Origin: Hygrocybe punicea
Taxonomy: Eukaryota; Basidiomycota; Agaricomycetes; Agaricales; Hygrophoraceae
DNA length: 64,000 bases
Direction: 5' to 3'
Assembly: GCA_963556145.1 (NCBI GenBank)
Contig: OY744470.1
Coordinates: forward strand, 5,456,001-5,520,000
Below are positions 49,399-62,052 of this stretch, one piece after another; within the stretch, counting starts at the first letter, position 1, and each line of letters starts with the position of its first letter. A program made the translations under genes and the position numbers. The notes beneath the pieces were generated by a model, which worked only from the letters and a program-made list of their open reading frames with translations, was not told the origin of the DNA and did not search any database.

Positions 49399-49706
49399 TA
49401 GTGAATGACACGGGTTTTTGAACCCGCACGGGTCGGGACCCGTGGGTAATGCGGGTACGGGTACGGGTTGAGATTCCGGTACCTGCCAGCTTCAAAACAA
49501 GCCTGGGATCATCCAAAATGGTTAAGAACTGAGTGAGATATGATCAAAACAATGATTTGATCATATCTCAGTCAATTCTGGACCATTTTGGATGATCCTG
49601 GAGGCATTCTGGACCGGAAACCCGTGCAGGTCACGGATATGGGTACAGGCGGGTATGGATATGGGTAGATAGGTTTATACCTGCGATAAACCTGCGTCAT
49701 TCACTA
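49399..49706. mobile_element. hAT-like MITE D, 308 bp, 8-bp TSD
   Basis: Ends TAGTGAATGACACGGGT and (inverse) TAGTGAATGACGCAGGT, with ATCCTGCT duplicated at 49391-49398 and 49707-49714. The centre is palindromic around GATATGATCAAA. Subterminal GGGTACGGGTA words. Confidence 0.93.
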
Positions 49707-49714
49707 ATCCTGCT

Positions 49715-50301
49715 GAACTTCTTATACTATCACTTTGTCATGGCAGACATCCCCCATGATAATGGCTTGCTCTAATGTTGTAGTAGTTGTCATGCAAGAT
49801 TTTTGCCACATCCTTGCAATTGTTTCTTGAGAAACAGTATATTATACTGGGGACCAGCAACGCCACTGCCAAATGTGTTCAGCATCTGACCTCAAGATAA
49901 AATAGCTCATCACTCTTCAGCAAGCTCACATTTCAGTTGGATGTAAGAGAAGAACTTGTAGATAATTAAAAAATGCAAAAATTGTTTGGAACAGATTTTT
50001 TGTTAGTGTCCTTAGTCTTGTGTATCAGGGGAAAGTGCCAAATACACAGATTGTGACACAGAAACACATTATTGTAAAATTGATGTATTGCAAGCAATGC
50101 ACAGTAATAAAAATTCAAAAAAAAATAGGGACATGATTTAAAACATGCTTAGCTTAAAATGTGATATTCTGGAATTTTCTAGGTAACAGGTTCACCTGAA
50201 AAGTGCAATTCTAATGAAAACTGGAGCCCTCACAACATACCTCATAGCAAAAAGTTGGGAGGGTTTAAACAAATTCTGTTCTGAACAATTTGTATACATT
50301 G
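49715..50301. other. AT-rich non-coding stretch
   Basis: No gene or clear repeat recognised between MITE D and the solo LTR. Confidence 0.45.
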
Positions 50302-50306
50302 GTTAT

Positions 50307-53054
50307 TGTTATGTTTTTCAACTCCGCAACTCCGGTTCCAACTCTGGTACCTGCCATGACGATTCTATATTACCACACCTTCCTTTTTTATCCCTGTTTA
50401 CCTTTTGTCTTCTTTTGGACATTGTTGTTTATTCTTGTTCTTGTTCTCTTTTCTTCCTTTCTTCTAGAACAACCCAGACCAACATGGACACATCCACATG
50501 ACCTTGCTGTACCTGAATAATCTCCTTGCCAATGGACATTATCGCTATTGTCTTTTGCCTCGCCCTGACATATTGTTGACTTCATCCCATGACAAACTGA
50601 TTCACAATGGCTGTACTCCCAACACAGCTAATTACCGTAATCATCATTGGCAGCATTGCCATAACTTTCCTTATTGGTTTTTACCTTGTTATGATCTATC
50701 TTTGGCATCGGCACCGAAACCCTTCTGCCATTGATACGTCCAACTTCCACCTCAACAATATCTTACCACATAATTGACAATTGCCATTCCTGGATATTTG
50801 GTTTCCACTTTCGTATTCCGTGCCTACCATTATCCTCCCTGATGATCCAATGACATTCCTCACCTGCATGCAAACTCTGAACAATCCTCGATCACAAGAC
50901 ATTTCACTGTTCCTTCTATTCCAATCATCACCAAAGCGCACTTGGTCAGACTTCGACCACAAACCATACGATTTCCCAATGCAGTGAACCAACCCCTATT
51001 GTTTATTGTTCACACAACATCACTTCAATGCAGCACCCGACAACTTATTCCCACAGCTTGTCACTTGTGCCATGACTCAAAACCTGGACCCACGTTCATT
51101 TATCCTTTTTCATCTATAACCTTGATACCTCCCACACTCATTTACAACAATACCCTTTCTTGGACAAATACCAACATCAGGTGGACCGCATTGTTCCACA
51201 AACAGGACAAGACATCGCCCCTCAATATGTCATCGACACAGACATCGTCATCCGGTACAGCTCATGCTGTTCGCATGTCTGACCTTGACTAGCCCACTGT
51301 CCTAGTTGTTTTTTTCTCCATACATTCCTTTGTTTTCTTTCATGCCAACCTTGCCACTATATCCACACTACCTCAAGACACTCCCTTCACCAATCCCACA
51401 CTGGACGATACCCCTCTTTGACCTGACTGTGCATTGCACTTGCCAGACTGTGCACTTGCCCATTACAGCAAGTGTAGGCCCCGAATAGGCAATTCTGCAC
51501 ATCACATGATCTGATGACAAATTATCCGAGTCATCCGGACCTCTTCTATCCCTCAATGACACCCAGGCCTCCAGTTGGATTGCAAGAACATTGACATGAG
51601 GACGCCTCATGTGCGCCTCCAGGTTCCTGCCAAGCCGCTTGTGAGAGGGTGAGGGATATATCCCAGTGTGGGAAATTCCCATATATTGAATGTCCGATAT
51701 CAGTGATTACACTAGGGAGATTCCGAAATATGATTCTCCGAATAAAATTTATTTCAAAGTCAGAACTCTTATTTCCCTCTACCCTCTCTACAGCGGCTTG
51801 CAGATAACATTTGTAAACAATGTCAGCCACAATTCCGTTAAGTCCTAAAATAGAGAACTATAATAACACATTATTCCAGCTTCCTTCAAACATGTCAGGA
51901 AGTTTAGTAATGCACTTTGGGAAATAATCTAAAGAACATTGGGCCAAATTGATGGGCCTGCTACAGTGTTTAATGGTTCCTTTGAACACTACCACTCTTT
52001 TGAATACTGTAATATAATCAATTCTACTTTCTTTTTTGAAACATGTTCTATTTACTTCAATACATTCTCTGAACCAATCTGGATATTAATTTTTATTCAG
52101 AGACCCCATTGGCCCAATAGAAGTAGTAAAAGAATATTCACAGAGCAGAGAAAAATCTGATCACTCCTTAAACACTAAGGTTTTGATCATGAAACACTCA
52201 GTCAATATTCTTTTACTACTTCTATTGGGCCAATGGGGTCTCTGAATAAAAATTAATATCCAGATTGGTTCAGAGAATGTATTGAAGTAAATAGAACATG
52301 TTTCAAAAAAGAAAGTAGAATTGATTATATTACAGTATTCAAAAGAGTGGTAGTGTTCAAAGGAACCATTAAACACTGTAGCAGGCCCATCAATTTGGCC
52401 CAATGTTCTTTAGATTATTTCCCAAAGTGCATTACTGAACTTCCTGACATGTTTGAAGGAAGCTGGAATAATGTGTTATTATAGTTCTCCATTTTAGGAC
52501 TTAACGGAATTGTGGCTGACATTGTTTACAAATGTTATCTGCAAGCCGCTGTAGAGAGGGTAGAGGGAAATAAGAGTTCTGACTTTGAAATAAATTTTAT
52601 TCGGAGAATCATATTTCGGAATCTCCCTAGTGTAATCACTGATATCGGACATTCAATATATGGAAATTTCCCGCACTGGGATATATCCCTCACCCTCTCG
52701 CAAGTGGCTTGGCAGGAGCCTGGTGCGCCTCATGGTGAACACATGGTGTAGTTGGACATGTTGTAGCTTCATGGTTGCATTTCCATTTACCTCCCCTCAA
52801 GACCAGTCACTATATATACTGTTCTTGTTGTTGGTTTGGATTTCTTTTCCTTACGTTTAGTCTGCTTCTTGGGGCAGACCCCCTTGTCTTGGGTAACCCC
52901 CACAGCTCGCAATGACATTAGACCATGAACCCCCCCCCTTGTAGCAGTGTTGTCTTAGTTATAAGCAACAATGAAACTGCTGTTCTATCTCTGGAAACCG
53001 ATCCCCTGTTAACTTGATTGTTGCCAGAGCCTGCTGCAGAAGCGATCCATAACA
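50307..53054 (+). mobile_element. solo LTR, family 1 (forward), interrupted by a palindromic element
   Basis: Aligns along its length with the 1660-bp LTRs of family 1: starts TGTTATG, ends GATCCATAACA, bordered by GTTAT at 50302-50306 and 53055-53059. After removing the 1103-bp insertion and its 9-bp duplicate it is about 1636 bp. Many differences from the young LTR are CG to TG or CA. The TATA element is preserved at 52811. Confidence 0.93.
51620..52722. mobile_element. palindromic (foldback) MITE with 9-bp TSD, Mutator-like size
   Basis: Arms of about 520 bp start CAGGTTCCTGCCAAGC and (inverse) CAGGCTCCTGCCAAGC, enclosing a ~60-bp loop near 52140-52203. GTGCGCCTC is duplicated (51611-51619, 52723-52731), and the uninterrupted site is visible in both young LTRs. 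A 9-bp duplication and long inverted arms suggest a Mutator-type non-autonomous element. Confidence 0.9.
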
Positions 53055-53196
53055 GTTATATCTACAAATTCTCTCTACAATTCTAGCTAAAAGCTGCACT
53101 GTATGAATAGTTATAAGCTGTGGCATTTTCATGAGTAATTTTGGTGTACAGCCACTGGACACTTTTGGTAGTGGCATTGCTGGTCCCCAAGTATAT

Positions 53197-53822
53197 TCAC
53201 AGGAGACAGACAAGGATTTATTGTGATCAAATAATAGGCAAATATCCAGTCACATTTTAAAACTATTTGCATTGTTATCCCACTTCTGGAAATATTGTAA
53301 AAATAATGTTATCTAAATGCAGTATTCATACAGAAAATAGTGCATATAGAAAATACAATTATTTAGGCCTTTATTGTTTTCATTATTATGTACATGTATT
53401 CAGAAAAAAAAAAACGACCCAAATATTTAGGATTTCTGGCTGGATATCTGTGGATCTTATTGTCAGGCAGATCTTTAAGATATTTCATCTCAAGATAATT
53501 CAGGCACAAGCCAGGTCCTGATTATCTGGAGACAAAAAAGTCTAAAATTCTGCCCTCACAATAAAAGCATAGATATTGGTCTAGAAATCTTAAATATTTG
53601 AGTCATTTTCTCTTGTCTGAATACATATTCACAATAATGAAAACAGTAAATGCTTAAATAATTGCATTTTCATATGCACTATTTTCTGTATGAATACTAC
53701 TTTTAGATAATATTATTTTCTGCAATATTTTCACAAGCGAGATAATGACACAAATAATTTCAAAATATGACTGGATATCTGCATATTATTTGATTGCCAA
53801 AAATCCTCATCTGTCTCCTATG
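53197..53822. mobile_element. degenerate palindromic element, 3-bp ATT duplication
   Basis: Ends CACAGGAGACAGAC and (inverse) CATAGGAGACAGAT with about 300-bp diverged inverted arms (ATTCATACAGAAAATAGTGC occurs in both). ATT flanks both ends (53194-53196, 53823-53825). The 3-bp duplication and CA-start recall the 18777-28251 foldback element. Confidence 0.7.
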
Positions 53823-53896
53823 ATTGCACCTGACCTATTTAGATGACTTCCATTGATATGGCATACAATAGCTTCAGATAGATCCTGCACTGTGGA

Positions 53897-54220
53897 TAGT
53901 GTATTGCACGGGTACGGGTAAACCCGCGGGTTTTGCCACAGGTACGGGTACAGGTAGGGTACGGGTATGGATTTCTGGACCCGCCAGTTTTTTTTTAAGC
54001 CCGGGATCGTCCAAAACGGTCAAGTATTGAGCTAGATATGCTCAAAATACTCCAATGAGGTATTTTGAGCATATCTAGCTCAATACTTGACCGTTTTGGA
54101 CGATCCCGGGCTTAAAAAAAAACTGGCGGGAACAACCCGCGGGTATTGTACCCACGGGTACAACGGGTGCGGGTACGGGTACAGCCAAAAATACCCGGGG
54201 GTTACCCGTGCAATACACTA
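53897..54220. mobile_element. hAT-like MITE E, 324 bp, 8-bp TSD
   Basis: Ends TAGTGTATTGCACGGGT and (inverse) the same word preceded by the same TAGTG start. ACTGTGGA is duplicated at 53889-53896 and 54221-54228. Strong central palindrome around ATGAGGTATTTTGAGC. Shares the GGGTACGGGTA subterminal words with MITE D and element C. Confidence 0.93.
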
Positions 54221-54228
54221 ACTGTGGA

Positions 54229-56335
54229 GCAAACAATGTAGTTGAAGTTTCAATGATTAAAGGATTGGGTTAGGAAGAGACAACCTTACATTCCAAGACA
54301 TTTGACAATGTCATTAATGATTGTCTTTTTGTGGTCACTGTAAGTGCCACAACAGTTATCTTCAGATAATCCTGCTGGAGAGTTTCAAGCACTTGGTACT
54401 ATGTCTGTATAAAGAGCACTGCCAGTGAGTGGCAGGATAGACCTGAAAAACCTTTGGATCACCAAAGTTTGGTTTGGTCTGGTTTTTGACCATTTTGGCC
54501 CAACCTTAAATCAAATTGACAGTTCAGTTCAGCCTTTTTACCAAACCAGAACCAGAACTGCATGAAATGGTTCCATGCAGTTCAGTCTGCATTCAGACAC
54601 AGTTTGAACTGTGAAAAATTCTCAAAAATCCTCACAACCCCAGGCATGTGTCAGTTGACACAGTGCTATGGATTGTAAAAAGCTGGAAGGGGGGAGAAGG
54701 AGGCATCTAAGACCCCTCTTTCCCTTGTTGAAGTGGTCATGGCCATTGTAGGCACAGATGGTGACAGATCTGTGTTGCTCAAGTTTGTTGTCTTTGGGGT
54801 CAGAATGAAAAACTCTTCTTGTTTATATCGATTTACAAAATACTACTATATGTGAACTTGAAGGGGAAATGGGAGAATGAAGGGGAACCAGGGATTCCAT
54901 ATGCACAGAGGCAGGTACCTCTGCATTGTCATTGCTGTCTTCATTTCCTGGGGTAGCTTTCCTTGCCATTGCCATTTCAACTTTTGTCTTCGTGGTCATT
55001 GTCCCCATCCCCATGCTTTGCTTGCACTCAGCACTCAGTGGCCACCATCAACTCACCCTCACTGACCTTGTTACATCACCATTTACCAGGGGTCAATTGA
55101 CCATTGTTGTTGTCATTGGCATGTTGGTTTTGGTGTCACTGTGTCAGCAGTGGTGGTAGTGATGTGATGTGTAGTTTGGTTCTAGATCCAAAAGGAATAC
55201 TAGAAGGGGTTGTCAGCTAAGAAGTAACTGGGGTGTCATCAGCAAAGCCTATTAAATAGTGAAGGAAACCCAAAGGTGAATAGAAAGATAAAGATAGTTT
55301 CCACTGAGTCTGGTGTAAGCCAACATAATCTGATGTCAGGTTAGAAGTTGGGTTGTGGGTATCAATGTCAATGGACTACTTTTAAGAGGCAGGGATGGTA
55401 GGGAATGCAATAAGACCAAGAGCGATTGAAATTGAGGGAGTGAGTGTGGGATCTACAGGTGTGGGATCTACAGGTGTAGGGAACTACTAGGGTGGGGTAT
55501 CTAGCCTTCTACTAAAAGTACATATAATTCCTTTTATACTTAGAAGTAGGAGTGTTCAGGTGTAAAGTAGGTTAGAATTGGTGTGTGTGTAGTGTTCTGA
55601 GAGTGTTGCATGTGAATGCAACAAGTATTCCAGGTGCAAGTGGTTGGACAGAGAGGGGTTTGCATATTTGAGTCTGAGTTCAGTTGTGGGCTTGTTCAGA
55701 ATTGATGAGTATTTGGAAGAGGATAGGTGGGATTGGGACTGAGTGTATGGACAAGTGGTGATTTGTTTTGATGGTATTCCATGGTCACAGAGGTTGTACC
55801 CTCTACAGCGACTGTGCCAGCTTGGTGGAAGGGGAAAATTAGCACACAAGAGTGCTGAGGGGGACTCACCTCCTCCTTTTCATGAGTATCACTATTGATG
55901 TCCTTCTCTGTCACCACACTCAGCATTGTTCAACAACAATGAGTGTAACAATGTGCATGGCAGCTTGTGCATATTGTTATTGTTGTTGCATTCATGATCC
56001 TGCTTACTGTTGTTGCTGGCCATCATCAAACATGTGGGCCAAGGTGGCCCATGTGGTTTTTCTGTAGGAATAAAACATTAGTAAGGTGAAAAAGTAACTG
56101 ACTGGAAGTTCTGGTGCAACAAAATGCTGAACCAAACTTTGGCATCACTAGCACATACCACATCACAAAAATCCCAAATCCATGTTGAAATACAGTGTGC
56201 TTCATCAATAACAAATCAAGCTAACTGTTTCCCTTCATAACCCTGTCAGCACACTTTCTGCTGGCAGAAGTTCATTCAGACCACCATTGGATGGAGTTGT
56301 GTATGGTGGTCCATTCTGGACAAAACCATACATTT
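54229..56335. other. CpG-poor non-coding stretch
   Basis: No convincing gene. 54440-54610 resembles a decayed copy of the ends of hAT-like element B (GTTCAGTTCAG, ACCAAACCAGAACC). The rest has no recognisable structure. Confidence 0.45.
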
Positions 56336-56500
56336 TCTAGAGTTCTCTAGAGTTTTCCAGAGTTCTCTAGAGTTCTTTAGAGTTTTCCAGAGAATTTCCC
56401 TAGAGAGATTCTTCAGAGTTCTCCAGAGTTCTCTAGAGATCTCTGGAGAAATTTTCTAGGCCTTGGAGAAATTCTCTAGGCAATGGAAAAATTCTCTAAC
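56336..56500 (+). repeat. AGAGTTCTCTAGAGTT short repeat array
   Basis: Around ten copies of CTCTAGAG-containing 14-20-bp words, self-complementary, related to the CTAGAGAATTTCTCC words at the palindrome centre. Confidence 0.8.
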
Positions 56501-59500
56501 CCTTAGATAGGGGTGGGGATGGCAGTGAGAGAGCAGGGTGGATGGGGAGATAGTGATGGAGGTAGCAGGGTAGATGGAGGCAATGGTTCTATAGCCCCTA
56601 GATGGGGGGATGGTGAGTGATTGAGAGGTGTGGATGGGTGAAATAACAAGGAGAGCATGAGGTAGGATATGGAGAGATAGGGAATGGGGTAGAGAAGGGG
56701 AATGATCAGTCTCATATCTGATTGTTCTTTAAGAAGTCAAGTAAGTCTTTGTTTGCACCCTATCACCTTGCTTGGATGCAGGGGACAAATCTGACTATTG
56801 CTTCATCCACAATGTTCTGCTGAATCAACTGTCAGTCCTGATAGACCTAAACAGTACACTGAAATGGTACTCACATATCCAACAAACAATGGGTGTGGTT
56901 GAGTGACTGTTCCCAACACCAGATATTCACCTGTTTTGCTATTCACAGTTGCTGAGCAGTTGATAAGCACAAGAAAATGCACAGAAAATTTTAACAAGAC
57001 TTACCAAGTTCTGATTGCTAGTGAGGTTTGCAGCCAGGTGTGGTATGTGCAGGGAGTCCCAATGTCCAGATACCCTGTTTTACATTACATCCTCCTCATC
57101 ATGCCAACCACAACCTTCACAGGACCCTCAAGTGTATTCAAGAACATGAGACCATGCTGGGATATCAAGTATACCTAAATGTGATCAGGTGTTATCTTGG
57201 AAAATGATGAAGGGTTAGGGATATTGAGGGGGGAGATGGCAGTTCAATTGTTGTATGAGAATATAATTAGGAGACTTCGCATATTTATTGTTGGTATGAG
57301 GTTCAGCACTATATTGGGTGAACACTTGGTGAGATGAATGGTAAGGTGGAGGTAAGCAGTGTTAAGAATGTTTCAAGGTTTCAAGGCTGGGTTCTGCAGT
57401 GACCTCAAATTGAAAGGTTTCTGCATGAATTATCAACAAGTGGGACATCACCACCAAACCTTGACTTATCAATCAACAACTTGATATTCTTATATTAGTA
57501 CTAGATAAAGTTCCCAAACCCTGTTCATTTTACATTGTACATGAAGTATATTCATATTTAAAGAACAAGGCTGTGCCACCAGGATTCATCCTCATTACTG
57601 TCATTATTGAGGTGGTTGAGTGTGGGAGTATACCAGAATGGGGGGGTGATGTGTTGAAAGGCTGAGAGACATCATGATGTGATCAGTCATTTGCCTTTTA
57701 CTGCTAGTAATGATGGCACTGAATGGAATGAAGTATTCCTCCTCAGCCAGTGCTCTATGAAGCATACTCTTGGGATTGTTCCAATCTGCATGTTTTGTCT
57801 CAGCTTACTGGTGCTCATTGATTCCCAATCCCCATCTCCCCATCTCTCCCCAATGGTCTCTTTATCCAACCATTGTCCTCATCTACCCTGATATTTCCAT
57901 CCCTATCTCCCTATCCACCCTGCTCTCTCACACCCCATCCTATCCCCAGGCCCATCTATGGGCCAGAGAATTTCTCCAGGGTCTAGAGAATTTCTCCAGG
58001 GCCTAGAGAATTTCTCCAGAGACTTGTTATGGATTGCTTCTGCAGCAGGCTCTGGCAACAGTCAACTTAACTGGGAGGCGATTTCCAGAGGAGAGATCAG
58101 CAGTTTCATTGTTGCTTACAACTAAGAAAACACTGCTACAAGATGGGGGCCTGGGGTTCATGGTCCAATGTCATTGTGAGCTGTGGGAGTTACCCAGGGC
58201 AAGGGGGTCTGCCCCAAGAACCTAGACTAAACATAAGGAAAGAAAAGAAGAAAAAGTCTGAACCAACTACAAGGACAGTACATATAGTGACTGGTCTTGA
58301 GGGGAGAATGGGAATCCAACCATGAAGCTACAACATGTCCAACTACACCATGTGTTCACCATGAGGCAGACATGAGGTGTTCTCATGTCAATATTCTCGC
58401 GATCCAACTGGAGGCCCAGGTGTCATTGAGGGATAGAAGAAGTCTGGATGACTCAGATGATTTATCATTGGATCATCTGATATGCAGAATTGCCAATTCG
58501 GGGTCTCCACTTGCTGTAATGGGCAAGTAGGTAGTCTGGCAAGAGCATTGCACAGTTGGGTTTGAGAGAGGCATCATCCAGTGTGGGATTGGCAAAGGGA
58601 GTGTCTTGAGGTAGTGTGGATATAGTGGCAAGGTTGGCAAGAAAGAAAACAAAGGAATGTACTGGGGGAAAAACCAACTAGGACAGTGGGATAGTTGAGG
58701 TCAGACATGTGAACAGCATAAGCTGTACTGGATGACGATGTCTGTGTCGATGACATATCAAGGGGCGATGTCTTGTCCTGTTTGTGGAACAAGAAGGTCC
58801 ACCTAATGTTGGTATTCTTCCAAGAAAGGGTATTGTTGTAAACAAGTGTAGGAGGTATCAAGGTTACAGATAAAAAAGGAACAAAGAATGTGGATCCCGG
58901 TGTTGAGTCATGGCACAGGTGACAAGCTGTGGAGACAAGTCATTGGGTACTGCATTAAAGTGATGACATGTGAACAATAAATGATAGGGGTTGTTTCACT
59001 GTTTGGGAAGTCGTATGGTCTGTAGTCAAAGTCTGAAGGAGTGTGCTCCAGTGATGATCAGATTGGAAGGAACAGTGAAATGTCTTGTGATCGAGGATCA
59101 TTTAGAGTATGCATGCAGGTGAGGAATGTCATTGGATGATCAGGAAGGAAAAAGGTAGGCATGGAATGCGAAAGTGGAAATCAAATATCCAGGTATGGCA
59201 ATTGTCAATTACGTGTTGATATATTGTCAAGGTGGAAGTTGGAGGTATCAATGGCAGGAGGATGTCAGTGCCAAAGATAGATCATGACAAGGTAGAACCG
59301 ATAAGGAAAGTGATGGCAATGATGCTGATAATAATTACAGTGATTAGCTTTGTTGGGAGTACACCCATTGTGTATCGGTTTGTTGTGGGATGAAGTAAAC
59401 AATATGTCAGGGGCAAGGGAAACGACGATGGCAATGATGTCCATTGGCAAGGAGACTATTCAGGTACAGTAAGGTCATGTGGGGATGTGTCCATGGTTGG

Positions 59501-61240
59501 TCTGGATTGTTCTAGAAGAAGAGGTAAAGAGAAAACAAGAACAAGAACAAGAATAAACAACCATGTCCAAAAGAAGGCAAAAGGGAACAAAAAAGGAAGG
59601 TGTGGTAATGTGGAATCATTGTGGCAGGTATCAGGGTGGTTATCGGAGTTGGAAGCAGAGTTGAAAATGTAACAAGACTAGAGAATTTCTCTAGAGAACT
59701 CAAGGGAAAGTCTCTAGACCCTGGAGAAATTCTCTGGCCCCTAGATGGGTCTGGCCCCTAGATGAGCCTGGGGATAGGATGGGGTGTGATAGAGCAGGGT
59801 GGATAGGGAGATAGGGATGGAAATATCAGGGTAGATGAGGACAATGGTTGGATAAAGAGACCATTGGGGAGAGATGAGGAGATGGGGATTGGGAATCAAT
59901 GAGCACCAGTAAGCTGAGACAAAACATGCAGATTGGAACAATCCCAGGAGTATGCTTCATAGAGCACTGGCTGAGGAGGAATACTTCATTCCATTCAGTG
60001 CCATCATTACTAGCAGTAAAAGGCAAATGACTGATCACATCATGATGTCTCTCAGCCTCTCAACACATCACCCCCCCATTCTGGTATACTCCCACACTCA
60101 ACCACCTCAATAATGACAGTAATGAGGATGAATCCTGGTGGCACAGCCTTGTTCTTTAAATATGAATATACTTCATGTACAATGTAAAATGAACAGGGTT
60201 TGGGAACTTTATCTAGTACTAATATAAGAATATCAAGTTGTTGATTGATAAGTCAAGGTTTGGTGGTGATGTCCCACTTGTTGATAATTCATGCAGAAAC
60301 CTTTCAATTTGAGGTCACTGCAGAACCCAGCCTTGAAACCTTGAAACATTCTTAACACTGCTTACCTCCACCTTACCATTCATCTCACCAAGTGTTCACC
60401 CAATATAGTGCTGAACCTCATACCAACAATAAATATGCGAAGTCTCCTAATTATATTCTCATACAACAATTGAACTGCCATCTCCCCCCTCAATATCCCT
60501 AACCCTTCATCATTTTCCAAGATAACACCTGATCACATTTAGGTATACTTGATATCCCAGCATGGTCTCATGTTCTTGAATACACTTGAGGGTCCTGTGA
60601 AGGTTGTGGTTGGCATGATGAGGAGGATGTAATGTAAAACAGGGTATCTGGACATTGGGACTCCCTGCACATACCACACCTGGCTGCAAACCTCACTAGC
60701 AATCAGAACTTGGTAAGTCTTGTTAAAATTTTCTGTGCATTTTCTTGTGCTTATCAACTGCTCAGCAACTGTGAATAGCAAAACAGGTGAATATCTGGTG
60801 TTGGAAACACTCAAGCAACCACACCCATTGTTTGTTGGATATGTGAGTACTATTGCAGTCTACTGTGAATAGCAAAACAAGTAAATATCTGGTGTTGTTG
60901 CCAGTGGGACTGACCCGGGCCATTCTCCTTTTCTACCCCATTCCCTATCTCTCCATACCCTCCCTCATGCTCTCCTCGCTATATCCTGTTATTTCCCCCA
61001 TCCACACCTCTCAATCACTCCCCATCCCCCCATCTAGGGGCTATAGAATTTCACCCATTGCCTCCATCTACCCTGCTACCTCCATCACTATCTCCCCATC
61101 CACCCAGCTCTCTCACTTCCATCCTCATCTAGCCAATATCGTGGCAGGTGTGCCTCTCAGACAGAGTTGTTATTCCATTCAATACCATTTTCAACATTTG
61201 CCACACAGTAGGCCATGTATTTCAAAGAATACTCTCTAGA
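56340..61240. mobile_element. large composite palindrome split by a solo LTR
   Basis: 56869-58019 is mirrored by 59680-60854: both contain the same frame beginning ISHLPFTASNDG and the same CCAACACCAGATATTCACC block. Farther out, 56500-56712 is mirrored by about 60927-61130. Removing the solo LTR (58025-59674) and one AGACT copy brings the arms together. Arrays of CTAGAGAATTTCTCC lie at the centre (57964-58020, 59680-59745) and at the left (56336-56500). No transposase and no certain outer duplication were found. Confidence 0.7.
58025..59674 (-). mobile_element. solo LTR, family 1 (reverse)
   Basis: 1650-bp reverse-complement relative of the family-1 LTR: TGTTATGGATTGCTTCTGC at the left and GAAAATGTAACA at the right, with AGACT duplicated at 58020-58024 and 59675-59679. 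Strongly CpG-depleted relative to the young copies. Confidence 0.93.
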
Positions 61241-62050
61241 ATAGCAACAACCTTGGAAAGCATATTCACCTTCCTGATTACCCACTCAAATTGATATTTT
61301 GAAATGTAGTACATATTTGTCATTTTCGGGGCAATATATTGGGATTATGAGTTTTCCTTGGAGCAGTACAAAAAGGTTGACCTTGATGCATATGTCAGGG
61401 TCAACAAGATGTATTCTTGGTCAATTGTGTGAGGTAAATGGGTAAACATAATAGGTTAATCATTGGATATGATTAATTGGAGGGAATATGAAGGACATCA
61501 CACTCTACCATGCATTCCTTAGTACTCCCTAAGGACTCCTTAAGGACTCCTCTAGTATATTGCAAGGAGTCCTCAAGAGTCCCTAAGGAGTCCCTGATTT
61601 TCTCACCATAGAAACTTCTTCCTTACTAAGGAGTTTGTAAGGAGTCCTCAGCTCTCCTAAGGACTCCTGACCAAGGAGCAGCCAAGGAGTGCTAAGGTCA
61701 AGGAGTCCCCAAGGAGTCTCCTCAAAGAGTCCTCATAGTGATAATTAACTGCCATAATTATTGGAATATATAGGTGCAGTGGTTGTTGATCACTAAGTAA
61801 TTTAATGTGGAATGAATTATATTTGCCTCTCTCTGAGAGGGCTTTTATACTACTAGCTAAATATACTAGAAGTTTCTTGTGGTGAGTAGAATACATGCTG
61901 CGCTTCAGCATTATTCATCGGACAGGTGGGTTTGAGTTCCGGGGTCATGTGATACGGATTACCAATCCTTTCCGTGACTATTCGGCCACTATTCCCAACA
62001 ATAATCATTTATTAAGTATATAAACTTATGGATTATTCTATTTGGCTCCC
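61241..62050. repeat. non-coding stretch with AAGGAGTCC repeats
   Basis: No gene seen. 61525-61735 is crowded with AAGGAGTCC/GGACTCCTT in both orientations, a short self-complementary repeat. Confidence 0.6.
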
Positions 62051-62052
62051 CA

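Noticed and set aside
51546..52751. Identical frames beginning MADIVYKCYLQ on both strands
   Set aside because: Mirror images produced by the palindromic element; not independent genes.
54877..55159. Hydrophobic frames (VAFLAIAISTFVFVV) suggesting a membrane protein
   Set aside because: AT-rich, CpG-depleted repeat ground; hydrophobicity follows T-rich sequence and no exon structure fits.
57679..60038. Identical frames beginning MISHLPFTASNDG on both strands
   Set aside because: Mirror images in palindrome arms; no domain or splice support.
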